A DNA stretch of 64,000 bases from an uncultured Clostridia bacterium (lineage in GTDB: Bacteria; Bacillota; Clostridia; Christensenellales; Aristaeellaceae). The notes beneath the pieces were generated by a model, which worked only from the letters and a program-made list of their open reading frames with translations, did no database searches and was not told the origin of the DNA. The position numbers and the translations under genes were made by a program. Of this stretch, positions 25,815 through 35,083 are shown piece by piece. The DNA is taken from NCBI GenBank assembly GCA_947631405.1, contig CANRLC010000005.1:1-64000 (forward strand), written 5' to 3'. How positions within the stretch are numbered: position 1 is the first letter of the stretch; each line of letters starts with the position of its first letter.

Positions 25815-26422
25815 TCGCGGTGATCGACTACGGGGTCGGGAACCTGTTTTCCCTGAAAAGCTCGCTGGCGGCGATCGGCGCGCAGGCCGAGACGACGGGC
25901 GACCCCGAGGCGCTCGCGCGCGCGGACAAGCTGGTGCTGCCGGGCGTGGGCGCGTTCGGCGACGCGCGGGAGAAGCTCGCGCAGACGGGGCTGGACGCGG
26001 CGATCCTTTCGCAGGCGGAACGCGGCAAGCCCATTCTGGGCATCTGTCTGGGCATGCAGCTGCTCTTTGACGGCAGCGAGGAGTTCGGCTTTCACGCGGG
26101 GCTGGGGCTGATCCCGGGCCGCGTGCGGGCGATGCGCCCCGTGGTGCCGCCGCAGCTCAAGGTGCCGCACATCGGCTGGAACGCGCTGCGCATTGTCCGG
26201 CCGCATCCGCTGCTGCAAAACACCCGCGAGGGCGACTGCGTCTACTTTGTACACAGCTACTACGCGACGGACTGCGAGCGGCACACGCTGGCGACCGCGG
26301 AATACGGCGCGGAATTGACCGCCGCCGTGGCGCGCGGCAACGTGATGGGCTGCCAGTTCCACCCGGAAAAGAGCGGGGACGTGGGGCTGGGCATCCTGCG
26401 CGCGTTTTGCGCGATAGGGTAG
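25811..26422 (+). CDS. hisH: Imidazole glycerol phosphate synthase glutaminase subunit
   Basis: Class I glutamine amidotransferase of 203 aa that feeds ammonia to HisF. The nucleophile is C79 in GICLGMQLLF, with His and Glu of the triad in GCQFHPEKSG. Length is normal. The start overlaps hisB by ATGA. hisF is two genes downstream, with hisA between, the common H-A-F order. Confidence 0.95.
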   Translation: MIAVIDYGVGNLFSLKSSLAAIGAQAETTGDPEALARADKLVLPGVGAFGDAREKLAQTGLDAAILSQAERGKPILGICLGMQLLFDGSEEFGFHAGLGLIPGRVRAMRPVVPPQLKVPHIGWNALRIVRPHPLLQNTREGDCVYFVHSYYATDCERHTLATAEYGAELTAAVARGNVMGCQFHPEKSGDVGLGILRAFCAIG

Positions 26423-26431
26423 GAGGAAAAT

Positions 26432-27145
26432 ATGGAGATCTATCCGGCCATCGATCTGTACGGCGGCAGGGCCGTGCGCCTGCTCCACGGCGACTACGCG
26501 CGCATGACCGTCTACCGCGAGCGCCCCGAGGACGCCGCGCGGGAATTCGCCGCGTGCGGCGCGCGCTGGGCACACGTCGTCGATCTGGAGGGCGCGCGTG
26601 ACGGCGGCACGCCCAACCTGCCCGCGCTCGAGCGCATCGCCGCGGCCGCGAACCTGCGTCTGGAGGTGGGCGGCGGCCTGCGCGACGAGGACGCCGTGCG
26701 CCGCGTGCTGGACGCCGGCGCGAGCCGCGCGATCCTCGGCACCGCCGCGCTTGACGACGCGGACTTTCTCTCGCGCATGCTCGCGCGCTACGGCGAGCGC
26801 ATCGCCGTCAGCGTGGACGTGCGGGGCGGCTTCGTCGCCACCCACGGCTGGACGCGCGACAGCGGCGTCTCCTGCGAGGACTTCTTTCGCACGCTTTCGC
26901 AGGCCGGGGTGTACACGGCGATCTGCACGGACATCGGGCGCGACGGCGCGCTGCAGGGGCCGAACCGCGCGCTCTACGCGTCGCTGTGCGGGCGCTACGG
27001 CGTGGACGTGATCGCCTCCGGCGGCGTCTCGTCTTTGGAGGACGTGGCCGCGCTGCGCGAGGCGGGCCTTGCGGGCGCGATCATCGGCAAGGCGTATTAC
27101 ACGGGCGCGATCGACCTTGCGCGGGCGATCGCGCTGGCGGCATGA
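26432..27145 (+). CDS. hisA: ProFAR isomerase HisA
   Basis: TIM-barrel isomerase of 237 aa. The catalytic Asp is D8 in YPAIDLYGG, and phosphate-binding loops appear as LEVGGGLR, GASRAILGT and VIASGGVSS. It carries out the Amadori rearrangement of ProFAR. GTAGGAGG is upstream. The stop overlaps the hisF ATG. Confidence 0.94.
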   Translation: MEIYPAIDLYGGRAVRLLHGDYARMTVYRERPEDAAREFAACGARWAHVVDLEGARDGGTPNLPALERIAAAANLRLEVGGGLRDEDAVRRVLDAGASRAILGTAALDDADFLSRMLARYGERIAVSVDVRGGFVATHGWTRDSGVSCEDFFRTLSQAGVYTAICTDIGRDGALQGPNRALYASLCGRYGVDVIASGGVSSLEDVAALREAGLAGAIIGKAYYTGAIDLARAIALAA

Positions 27146-27903
27146 TCGCCCGGCGCATCGTCCCGTGCCTCGACGTGCGGGACGGCAGGGTGGTCAAGGG
27201 CGTCAACTTTTCGGGCCTTTGCGACGTGTCCGACCCCGTGGAGCTGGCGCGGCGCTACGCGCAGGGCGGCGCGGACGAGCTGGTCTTCTACGACATCACC
27301 GCCTCCGTCGAGGGCCGCGCGCTCTTTACGGACATCCTGCGCGGCGTCGCCTCGACGATCTTTATCCCCCTGACGGTCGGCGGCGGCATACGGGAGCTTG
27401 CCGACTTTGAGCGCGCGCTCACCTGCGGCGCGGACAAGGTGAGCGTCAACTCCGGCGCGATCGAGCGGCCTGCGCTCATCGGCGAGGCGGCGCGCCGCTA
27501 CGGCAGCCAGTGCGTGGTGCTCTCCGTGGACGCGAAGCGCGTGGACGGGCGCTACTGCGTGTTCGCCAAGGGCGGGCGCGTGGACACGGGCATCGACCTG
27601 CTCGAGTGGGTGCGCCGGGGCGTGGGCGACGGCGCGGGCGAGCTGGTCGTCAATTCCATCGACACCGACGGCGTGAAGCGGGGCTTCGACCTGCCGATGC
27701 TGCGCGCCGTGTGCGAGGTCTCGCCCGTGCCCGTGATCGCCTCCGGCGGCGCGGGCTGCGCGCAGGACTTTGTGGAGCTGTTTCGCGCCTTGCCCGGCGT
27801 GACCGCGGGGCTGGCCGCGTCCATCTTCCACTACGGCGAGGTCGAGATCGCCCAGCTGAAACAAACGCTCGCCGACAGCGGCGTGAGCGTGCGCATCGTG
27901 TGA
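27142..27903 (+). CDS. hisF: Imidazole glycerol phosphate synthase cyclase subunit
   Basis: TIM-barrel cyclase of 253 aa with catalytic aspartates in PCLDVRDG (D11) and NSIDTDG. The HisF-typical VVKGVNF and TVGGGIRE are present. With HisH it makes IGP and AICAR. It overlaps hisA (ATGA), so the stoichiometry of these genes is probably set by translational coupling. Confidence 0.95.
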   Translation: MIARRIVPCLDVRDGRVVKGVNFSGLCDVSDPVELARRYAQGGADELVFYDITASVEGRALFTDILRGVASTIFIPLTVGGGIRELADFERALTCGADKVSVNSGAIERPALIGEAARRYGSQCVVLSVDAKRVDGRYCVFAKGGRVDTGIDLLEWVRRGVGDGAGELVVNSIDTDGVKRGFDLPMLRAVCEVSPVPVIASGGAGCAQDFVELFRALPGVTAGLAASIFHYGEVEIAQLKQTLADSGVSVRIV

Positions 27904-27932
27904 CGGGCATTGACCCGGGAAAGGGAAAACCC

Positions 27933-28580
27933 ATGGAGACCAAATCGCTTCGCTTTGACGCGCGCGGGCTGATTCCGGCGATCGTCGCCGACGCCGAAAC
28001 CGGGCGCGTGCTGACGCTCGCCTACATGAACGAGGAGAGCCTGCGCATCACGCGCGAAAAGGGCCTTACCTGCTTTTACTCCCGCTCGCGCGACTGCCTT
28101 TGGCTCAAGGGCGAGACGAGCGGCAACTTCCAGCACGTCGTCTCGGTGACGGCGGACTGCGACGGCGATGCGCTGCTCGTGCTCGTCCGCCCGGACGGCC
28201 CGGCCTGCCACACGGGGGAGACGAGCTGCTTTTTTAACAAGCTGTTTGACGGCCCCGAGCCGCCCGCCTTCTCCTACGAGGCGCTCATGGACATGCTGCG
28301 CGGCCGCCGCGACGATCCCAAGGAAGGCTCCTACACGAGCTATCTCTTCCAAAAGGGCATCGATAAGATCCTCAAAAAGGTCGGCGAGGAATCGACGGAG
28401 GTCATCCTCGCGGCGAAGGAGGGCGACCGCGCGAACACCGTCTACGAGATCGGCGACCTGCTCTACCATGTGCTGGTGCTGATGGTGGAGATGGGCATCT
28501 CGCTGGAGGACATCCGCCGGGAGATGGCCTCGCGCCATGTGATCGACCACAAGGTAAAGCAGGAGAAGATGGTCAAATGA
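27933..28580 (+). CDS. hisI: Bifunctional PR-AMP cyclohydrolase / PR-ATP pyrophosphatase
   Basis: HisIE fusion of 215 aa. The N-terminal half is the cyclohydrolase with metal-binding [10 protein letters not shown] and [12 protein letters not shown]. The C-terminal half, from about residue 120, is the pyrophosphatase with the helical [25 protein letters not shown] and [14 protein letters not shown] motifs. It carries out steps 2 and 3 of the pathway. It overlaps hisK by 4 bases. Confidence 0.95.
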   Translation: METKSLRFDARGLIPAIVADAETGRVLTLAYMNEESLRITREKGLTCFYSRSRDCLWLKGETSGNFQHVVSVTADCDGDALLVLVRPDGPACHTGETSCFFNKLFDGPEPPAFSYEALMDMLRGRRDDPKEGSYTSYLFQKGIDKILKKVGEESTEVILAAKEGDRANTVYEIGDLLYHVLVLMVEMGISLEDIRREMASRHVIDHKVKQEKMVK

Positions 28581-29389
28581 CGCTGCAAAGCCTGCACATG
28601 CACACCCGCTACGACGACGGCCGCGACGCGCCGCGCGCGATGATCGAGGCGGCGCTGGAGGCGGGACTGTGCGGCGCGGGCGTGTCGCTGCACAGCCCGC
28701 TGCCCTTTGCAAACGACTGGGCGGCGCGCGAGGAGGACGTGTCGCGCTTTCTTCTCGAGATGCGCGCGCTGCGCGAGGAGTACGCGGGGCGCATCCCGGT
28801 CTACGCGGGATTGGAGTGGGACGCGCTCTCCCCGGCGGCGTTTGCGGGGTTTGACTATGTGATCGGCTCGGTACATCACCTGACGGCGGGCGGGACGACC
28901 TATTCGCTGGACGAGAGCGCGGATGCGCTGGCGCGGTGCGTGTGCGAGGGCTTCTCGGACGACGAGGACGCGGCGGCGCGCGCGTACTTTGAGCGCGTCG
29001 GCGAGGCGGCCCGGACGCCGGGCGTCGCCATCGTCGGCCACCTCGACCTGATCGCAAAGTTCAGCGAGACGTCGCCGCTGTTTTGCGCGCCGTCCGCCGC
29101 GTATCAGCGCGCGGCGCTGGAGGCGGCGGAGATCGCGTGCTCGGCGGACAGGCTGGTGGAGGTCAACACCGGGGCGATCAGCCGCGGCCTGCGAACGACC
29201 CCCTACCCGGACGAGACGCTGCTGCGCGCGCTCGCGCGCATGGGCGCGCGAATCGTGCTGACCACGGACGCGCACCGCGCGCAGGACGTCGCCTTCGGCC
29301 TCGCGGACGCGGCGGCGCTCGCGCGCGCCTGCGGGTTTACGCAGCACTGGATTTTGGCGGACGGGGCGTTTGTCCCCGCGCGCTTGTGA
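28577..29389 (+). CDS. hisK: Histidinol-phosphatase, PHP family
   Basis: A 270-aa PHP-fold phosphatase. The first metal motif is HMHTRYDDG (HxH); further ligands lie in [27 protein letters not shown] and LTTDAHRA. It removes phosphate from histidinol phosphate and closes the pathway in this operon. The stop TGA is already part of a strong hairpin (29387-29415). Confidence 0.9.
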   Translation: MTLQSLHMHTRYDDGRDAPRAMIEAALEAGLCGAGVSLHSPLPFANDWAAREEDVSRFLLEMRALREEYAGRIPVYAGLEWDALSPAAFAGFDYVIGSVHHLTAGGTTYSLDESADALARCVCEGFSDDEDAAARAYFERVGEAARTPGVAIVGHLDLIAKFSETSPLFCAPSAAYQRAALEAAEIACSADRLVEVNTGAISRGLRTTPYPDETLLRALARMGARIVLTTDAHRAQDVAFGLADAAALARACGFTQHWILADGAFVPARL

Positions 29390-29415
29390 CGGGCGGCGGG
29401 AATAGCCGCCCGTCA
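29387..29415 (+). terminator. Hairpin at the end of the his operon (copy 1 of a duplicated stem)
   Basis: TGACGGGCGGC pairs perfectly with GCCGCCCGTCA around a 7-base loop. No T run follows directly, since the repeat element at 29414-29547 begins here. Confidence 0.6.
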
Positions 29416-29547
29416 GCTTGTCGAAAAACCCATATCCAGCAACAAAATCCTTTGGGGTTCGATTCAAAAACCATGCAATTATCGGAAGGGTTGGAGCGCC
29501 TTTTCTCCCCCTCCGGGGAGGAAAAAAAGGCCTACCTTGACAGACTG
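29414..29547 (+). repeat. Small MITE-like repeat element between duplicated hairpins (copy 1)
   Basis: A 134-bp element starting CAGCTTGTC and ending TTGACAGACTG, imperfect inverted ends. Inside is TTTTCTCCCCCTCCGGGG followed by a purine-rich arm and AAAAGG, able to fold. The right half is shared with 41469-41563. It is flanked on both sides by the same GC-rich stem. Confidence 0.6.
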
Positions 29548-29576
29548 ACGGGCGGCATGTTTCGCCGCCCGTTTTT
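29547..29576 (+). terminator. Rho-independent terminator of the his operon (copy 2 of the stem)
   Basis: ACGGGCGGC (29548-29556) pairs with GCCGCCCGT (29564-29572) and is followed by a T run. The stem is identical to the hairpin at 29387, with a different loop. Confidence 0.8.
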
Positions 29577-29653
29577 CGCGCAAAAGAACGGCCCGCGCGG
29601 CGCGCGATCCCGCGCCGTGGGGCCGTTTGTTTGCGGAAAGAGATGCTCTTTCG

Positions 29654-30538
29654 TCAGAGCAGCGCGCTCATCAGCGGCACGGTCGCCAGAGAGAGCAGCG
29701 TCGAGTAGGCGATGGCGCGCGCGGCGAAGGGGGCGTCGCCGCCGTACAGCTCGGCCTGCATGCCCGTCATCGTCGCGGCGGGCATCGAGGTGAGCAAAAA
29801 CAGCGTCCCGGACACGGCCCCGGCGATGGGGAAGGGCCTGAGCAGGAGATAGACCAGCAGCGGCAGCACGACGAGCCGCAGCGCCGCGCTGATGTGGTAG
29901 TCCTTGTCGCGGAACTCGCCAAGGCGCAGGCCGTACACGCGCGTGCCGATGAGCAGCATCGACAGCGGCGTGGTCAGCGAGGCGATCAGCGAGAGCGCCT
30001 GCGCGGGGATGTCCGGCAGGGTGACGCCCAGACAGAAGAGCGCAAAGCCGATGGCCGCCGAGACGATGTTGGGGTGCAGCAGCACGCGGCGCGCCGTGAT
30101 CGGCCCGCTGGCGCTGAAGAGGCTCACGCCCAGCGTCCACGCGACGACAACGTAGGCGATGTTGTAGGCGACGGCGTAGATCATCCAGTCCGGGTTCACG
30201 GCGAGGATGATCGGGTAGCCCATGAAGCCGCAGTTGGAAAAGGCGGCCATGTTCGCCAGCACGGCGCGCTTGTTCCTGGGGCGGCTCGCGTAAAAGCGCT
30301 CCGCGAGCAGCAGCGCGCCCGCGATCAGCGCGAGGGAGAGCGCGAGCGTCAGCAGAAAATTTTGAAGCACGTCAGCGGAAAACGGGCGCTGCATGTTGAC
30401 GATCGTCGTGCAGGGCAGCGTCACGTTGACCACGAGCTGCGTCGTGCAGCGGATGCCCTCGTCGGTGAAGAAGCCCAGCCTGCGGCAGAGCGCGCCCACC
30501 AGCACGAGCGAAAAGAGGATGACGACCTGCGTGAACAT
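29654..30538 (-). CDS. AEC-family permease (auxin efflux carrier type)
   Basis: A 294-aa membrane protein with about ten hydrophobic segments. The N-terminal VGALCRRLGFFTDEG and the central NCGFMGYPIILA motif are typical of the AEC family, which exports organic acids or malonate-like anions. The substrate is unknown. It is transcribed toward the his operon, downstream of the CofE-like gene with an 18-base gap, so the two may be an operon. Confidence 0.85.
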   Translation of the reverse strand: MFTQVVILFSLVLVGALCRRLGFFTDEGIRCTTQLVVNVTLPCTTIVNMQRPFSADVLQNFLLTLALSLALIAGALLLAERFYASRPRNKRAVLANMAAFSNCGFMGYPIILAVNPDWMIYAVAYNIAYVVVAWTLGVSLFSASGPITARRVLLHPNIVSAAIGFALFCLGVTLPDIPAQALSLIASLTTPLSMLLIGTRVYGLRLGEFRDKDYHISAALRLVVLPLLVYLLLRPFPIAGAVSGTLFLLTSMPAATMTGMQAELYGGDAPFAARAIAYSTLLSLATVPLMSALL

Positions 30539-30556
30539 GGCTTTCTCCTAGACGGT

Positions 30557-31300
30557 TCAGTCGGCCAGCGGGCGGATGAGGATGAAGGGCGTCAGCTCGT
30601 CCCCCTGACCGGAGGGATTGTCGCCCATCGCGTCCTGAATCTGATCGTCGGTCAGCGGGAAGTGCGTGCCCTTGCCCAGCTGGTTCTGGTCAAAGTCGTT
30701 GGCGTCCATCACGACCGTCGGCACGCCGGTCGCCTCGTAGAGCGCGTCGCACAATTCGACCGGGTTTTCGGGGTTGATGACGCCCATCGTGTGGTAGACT
30801 TCAAAGGAGGAGTCCGGGTAGAAGCCGTCGATGCCCGCGACGCCGTGGCCGCAGATCCTGTAAAACAGCCCCTTTACGCCGAAGGGACGCGTCACCGCCG
30901 ACACGAGCGCCGCCAGCAGCACGCGCGGCAGCCCGCAGATCTCGATGACGAGCTGCATCTTGTAGGGCTGGTGCATGCCGATGCCGGTGGAGTTGTGCCC
31001 GGCGAACGGCGCGAGCAGCTTGGCGAAGAAGCCGGGGTGCGTGTCCTCCAGCGTGCGCACGTTGTTGGTACACATGCCCATCACCTTCGCCGTGAAGGAG
31101 AGGCAGTCGCCCGGCTGGTAGAGCGGCAGCACATAGCGGCGCACCAGCTCCGCCTGATCCTCGCCCGGCTCCACGAAGTGCGTCTGTATCGCGTAGCGCT
31201 GGTAGCGCCTGCCGTCGCGGCCCGTGCGGATGCCGCGATCGTAATACACCACGCCGTCCTGTTCCCGGCGCGCGTTCTCCTGATTGCGTGAAGCGCCCAT
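30557..31300 (-). CDS. F420-0:glutamate ligase-like (CofE-like) protein
   Basis: A 247-aa protein resembling the CofE family: VMGMCTNNVRTLED, FAGHNSTGIGMHQPY and the acidic VVMDANDFDQN region that would bind GTP/metal. No other F420 genes are visible, so the family name should not be read as proof of F420 synthesis. Related proteins in Clostridia may act on other substrates. AAGATGGG lies near the start; the long spacing from serS leaves room for divergent promoters. Confidence 0.6.
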   Translation of the reverse strand: MGASRNQENARREQDGVVYYDRGIRTGRDGRRYQRYAIQTHFVEPGEDQAELVRRYVLPLYQPGDCLSFTAKVMGMCTNNVRTLEDTHPGFFAKLLAPFAGHNSTGIGMHQPYKMQLVIEICGLPRVLLAALVSAVTRPFGVKGLFYRICGHGVAGIDGFYPDSSFEVYHTMGVINPENPVELCDALYEATGVPTVVMDANDFDQNQLGKGTHFPLTDDQIQDAMGDNPSGQGDELTPFILIRPLAD

Positions 31301-31469
31301 CTTGTGCCTCCTCGTCTTTTCGCCTTAGTTTGCCCGCCCGCGCGGGTTTTATATCGGCGCGCGAAACGCCGCGCGTCCGCGCAACATTGTACACGAACGC
31401 GCGCGGAATGTCAATTTGGCGGCGCGGGCGCGCGAAACCGGCGCGCGGGCACAAAAACGCCGCTTTGGG

Positions 31470-31498
31470 TTGCAAAACGGCGCGCTTTGGGCTATAAT
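31470..31498 (+). promoter_or_regulatory. Sigma-A promoter of serS
   Basis: TTGCAA (31470-31475) and a perfect TATAAT (31493-31498) with a 17-bp spacer. The leader to the serS ATG is only about 40 bases, too short for a T-box. Confidence 0.8.
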
Positions 31499-31543
31499 CG
31501 CACAGGGAAAGAAATCCACCGCGCCAGAAAGGGAGCTTTAAGC

Positions 31544-32824
31544 ATGATCGACATCAACCTGCTGCGCAAGACGCCCGACGTCGTGCGCGAGAATATCCGC
31601 AAGAAATTTCAGGACGAGAAGCTCGTGCTCGTGGACGAGGTCATCGAGCTGGACAAGCAAAACCGCGAGGCCATGCAGCGCGCCGATTCGCTGCGCAACC
31701 AGCGCAAGGTGCTCTCCAAGGAGATCGGCGGCCTGATGAAGCAGGGCAAGCGCGAGGAGGCCGAGCAGGCCAAGGCGCAGGTCGCCGCCCTCGCCGAGGA
31801 GCTGACCCAGCTCGAGGCGAAGGAAGAGGAATACGCCGCCGAGATCAAGAAGCGCATGCAGGTCATCCCGCAGATCATCGACCCGAGCGTGCCCATCGGC
31901 CGGGACGACAGCGAGAACGTCGAGGTGGAGCGCTTCGGCGAGCCGGTCGTGCCGGACTTTGAGATCCCCTACCATGTGGACATCATGGAGCGCCTCTCCG
32001 GCATCGACATCGACGCCGCCCGCCGCACGTCCGGCAACGGGTTTTATTACCTCAAGGGCGACATCGCGCGGCTGCATAGCGCGTGCCTGTCCTACGCGCG
32101 CGATTTCATGATTGACCGGGGCTTCACCTACTGCATCCCGCCGTACATGATTCGCTCCAACGTCGTCACGGGCGTGATGAGCTTCGCCGAGATGGAAAAC
32201 ATGATGTACAAGATCGAGGGCGAGGATCTCTACCTGATCGGCACCTCCGAGCACTCGATGATCGGCAAGTTCATCGACACCATCCTCACCGAGGACGAGC
32301 TGCCTCAGACGCTCACCAGCTATTCGCCCTGCTTCCGCAAGGAGGTCGGCGCGCACGGCATCGAGGAGCGCGGCGTCTACCGCATCCACCAGTTCGAGAA
32401 GCAGGAGATGATCGTCGTCTGCAAGCCGGAGGATTCGATGATGTGGTACGACCGCCTCTGGCAGAATACCGTCGATTACTTCCGCTCGCTGGACATCCCG
32501 GTGCGCACGCTCGAGTGCTGCTCCGGCGATCTGGCCGACCTCAAGGTCAAGAGCTGCGACGTGGAGGCGTGGAGTCCGCGCCAGCAGAAGTACTTCGAGG
32601 TGGGCAGCTGCTCCACCCTCGGCGACGCGCAGGCGCGCCGTCTGGGCATCCGCGTGAAGGCCAAGGACGGCAGCAAGTACTTCGCCCACACGCTCAACAA
32701 CACCTGCGTCGCGCCGCCGCGCATGCTCATCGCGTTCCTCGAAAACAATCTGAATGCCGACGGCACCGTGCGCATCCCCGAGCCGCTGCGCCCCTACATG
32801 GGCGGCAAGCGCGTCATCGGTTGA
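31544..32824 (+). CDS. serS: Seryl-tRNA synthetase, archaeal/eukaryal-like motif variant
   Basis: A 426-aa class II synthetase charging tRNA-Ser. Residues 1 to about 110 form the coiled-coil arm; the catalytic domain follows. Motif 2 reads YSPCFRKEVGAHG with RIHQFEKQEM, and motif 3 region ends NTCVAPPRMLIAFLENN. The serine-site segment is GTSEHSMIG rather than the PTAEVP form of B. subtilis and E. coli, closer to archaeal or eukaryal cytosolic enzymes. AAAGGGAG precedes ATG 31544; the frame is open further upstream but includes the promoter. Confidence 0.92.
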   Translation: MIDINLLRKTPDVVRENIRKKFQDEKLVLVDEVIELDKQNREAMQRADSLRNQRKVLSKEIGGLMKQGKREEAEQAKAQVAALAEELTQLEAKEEEYAAEIKKRMQVIPQIIDPSVPIGRDDSENVEVERFGEPVVPDFEIPYHVDIMERLSGIDIDAARRTSGNGFYYLKGDIARLHSACLSYARDFMIDRGFTYCIPPYMIRSNVVTGVMSFAEMENMMYKIEGEDLYLIGTSEHSMIGKFIDTILTEDELPQTLTSYSPCFRKEVGAHGIEERGVYRIHQFEKQEMIVVCKPEDSMMWYDRLWQNTVDYFRSLDIPVRTLECCSGDLADLKVKSCDVEAWSPRQQKYFEVGSCSTLGDAQARRLGIRVKAKDGSKYFAHTLNNTCVAPPRMLIAFLENNLNADGTVRIPEPLRPYMGGKRVIG

Positions 32825-32844
32825 GGCCAAAGCAAAAACGCGGA

Positions 32845-32864
32845 GCGGCGGCGCAGGCCGCCGC
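32845..32864 (+). terminator. Hairpin downstream of serS
   Basis: GCGGCGGC and GCCGCCGC form a perfect stem with a GCAG loop 20 bases after the serS stop. No T run follows, so it is a weak terminator candidate. Confidence 0.4.
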
Positions 32865-32921
32865 TTCGTCACTCCCGCGCAAAATAAACGGCGGCCCCGC
32901 CGCCCGAACGGAGGCGTCCCC

Positions 32922-33839
32922 ATGCTCATCTGCGACACCCACTGCGACACGCTCTACATGCGGGCCTTGGAGCCTGACAAGACCCCGTGCGTGACGATGG
33001 AAAACCTGCGCCGCGGCGGCGTCAGCCTGCAGACGTGTACGCTCTACGCCGGGCCGAACGGCGTCTCCGGCCACCCGTATGAAAACGCCATGGCCGAGTA
33101 CGCGGCGTTTTGCCGCCTGCGCGATGAGGAGGGCTGGACGCTCGCCCGCTCTCCGCTGGAGGCGAAGGACGGCGAGACGCGCGTGCTGCTGAGCATAGAG
33201 GGCGGCGAGATCTTTGAAGGATCGGCCGAGCGCGTGCGCGAGTTTGCGGCGCTCGGCGTGCGCATGGCCGCGCTGACGTGGAACAACGAGAACGAGCTGG
33301 CGTACCCGGCCAAGGGCGGCTCAACGGAGCGCATCAAGCCGGCGGGCTGGGAGCTGCTGCGCGAGATGGCGCGCCTGCGCATCGCGGCGGACACCAGCCA
33401 CCTGAACGAGGCGGGCTTCTGGGATCTGGTCGACCGGCACACCCAACCGCCGATGGCGTCGCACTCCTGCTGCAGGGCGCTGTGCGACCATTTCCGCAAC
33501 CTCACCGACGCGCAGATCAAGGCGATGGCTCAGCGCGGCGGGTGGATCGGCGTCAACTTCTACCCGCAGTTCCTCACGGGCAGCGCGCATGCGAGCGTCG
33601 CCGACATTGCCGACCACATCGACCACATCTGCCAGCTTGGCGCGGCGAAAAACGTCGGCTTCGGCAGCGACTTTGACGGCATCGAGTGTACGCCCAGCGA
33701 TTGCCAAAGCCCGGCGCAGGTGCCTAACATCCTTTCCGAGCTGCGCCGCCGCGGCTACGGCGAGGAGGCGCTCGCCGACATCGCGGGCGGCAACTTCCTG
33801 CGCTACTACCAGCGTCTGGGCGACGAGGCGCAGGGGTGA
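32922..33839 (+). CDS. Membrane dipeptidase family M19 peptidase
   Basis: A 305-aa zinc dipeptidase-fold protein. The metal ligands appear as DTHCDT near the start, the bridging Glu in SIEGGEIFEG, and histidines in ADTSHLN and ASHSCCRAL, then GFGSDFDG. No signal peptide is seen, so it probably acts in the cytoplasm on dipeptides. ACGGAGGCG lies before ATG 32922. Confidence 0.88.
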   Translation: MLICDTHCDTLYMRALEPDKTPCVTMENLRRGGVSLQTCTLYAGPNGVSGHPYENAMAEYAAFCRLRDEEGWTLARSPLEAKDGETRVLLSIEGGEIFEGSAERVREFAALGVRMAALTWNNENELAYPAKGGSTERIKPAGWELLREMARLRIAADTSHLNEAGFWDLVDRHTQPPMASHSCCRALCDHFRNLTDAQIKAMAQRGGWIGVNFYPQFLTGSAHASVADIADHIDHICQLGAAKNVGFGSDFDGIECTPSDCQSPAQVPNILSELRRRGYGEEALADIAGGNFLRYYQRLGDEAQG

Positions 33840-33990
33840 TTTGGGCAAATGATAAGGAACGGGACTGTCAAGCCAAGTCAGCCCTACGAGAAAAAAGGTG
33901 CGAGAAGGCATTGCCAACTCGCATCTTTTGTTGTAAATTGGAACTGCCAAATCAATACAACGAGAACATGATACCGAAAAAGAGCGGAGA

Positions 33991-34629
33991 ATGCAAGTCG
34001 TCATGCCGTTGGATTTGGGACTGAGAATACCGGAAGGAGATCCGCTGGGCCTGTTCATCCAGATCACGGAGGAGATGGATTACAGGGAACTGGAAGCGGC
34101 ATACGAACGCCGGAAAACGGCGGGAGAGGCCACAACGAAACAGCTCTTTCAACTGGTGATTTTCGGATACCTGAGCGGCTATTATACGTTGAGAAAGCTG
34201 AGAGACGCATGCAGGTATGATCTGAGGATGATCTACCTGCTGCATGGGAAACGAGTCCCTAGCCACGCGAGGTTTGGAGACTTTATCCGGAGGCGGCTTT
34301 CCGGCGAGGTGATGGAGAATCTGTTTGATCAGCTCGTCATGAAGCTGCTGGAGATGAAAGAAATCTCACGGGAGAATCTGTTTGTGGACGGCACGAAAAT
34401 AGAGGCCAACGCAAACCGATACAGCTTTATGCGGGCAAAAACGGTGACGAAGAACGAAGAGAAGATGCAGGCGCAGATTCAGAAGAAACTGATGGATCTG
34501 CAGACACAATACAACTGTTTTGACACGCCGCCCACACTGAAGGATATGCTGGAACATCTGAGCGATCTGTGGAGAGAGACGGGCAGGGAGCGCGCAGACG
34601 GGAATCAGAGCGGAAAACATGCCCTATGA
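33991..34629 (+). pseudogene. IS1182-type transposase, N-terminal part
   Basis: A 212-aa frame with the family N-terminal pattern: DYRELEAAYERRKTAGEAT, then RDACRYDLRMIYLLHGKRVP and SRENLFVDGTKIEANANRY. The DG(T)K(I/L)EA segment carries the first acidic residue of the DDE site. The frame ends shortly after, where the rest of the core should follow. It overlaps the C-terminal frame by 11 bases, consistent with an internal deletion that fused the two ends out of frame. Confidence 0.7.
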
Positions 34630-35083
34630 TGCGCAGACAGACAGCTTTACCTGCCCCGCCGGAAAGCGACTGACCTGTACGGGAACGCGCCATTCCAAGA
34701 GCAAATCCGGGTATGAATCCGAAATATCCGTTTATTCGTGCTCGGACTGTTGGGAATGTCCGCTGAAACACCACTGCACCAAATCCAAGACGAGCAGAAA
34801 GATCTATCGTTCCAAGCAGTTTTGGGCACTCAGGGAACAGGCTCATGAGCGCATTGTATCTGAAAAAGGCGTTCTCCTCAGGCTAAACCGTTCGATCCAA
34901 TCCGAAGGGACATTCGGCATTTTGAAACAGGACGGGGGATTCAGGCGCTTCCTGAGGCGCGGCGGAGAACATGTTTATACCGAAGTCTTGCTGTATGCTT
35001 TTGCGTTCAACATGGCCAAACTGCATGCGAAAATCCAGAATCATCTGATTGGCGTTATGATTCATAAACTCACGGCCTCGTGA
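34619..35083 (+). pseudogene. IS1182-type transposase, C-terminal part
   Basis: A 154-aa frame starting MPYDAQTDSFTCPAGKRL, with the zinc-ribbon-like CSDCWECPLKHHC region and the final QSEGTFGILKQDGGFRRF segment that holds the last catalytic Glu. It is the normal end of the family protein. The middle of the transposase, about 100-150 residues, is absent. Not functional alone. Confidence 0.7.

Noticed and set aside
31301-31543. Possible T-box in front of serS
   Set aside because: The leader after the promoter is only about 40 bases and has no TGGNACCGCG motif.
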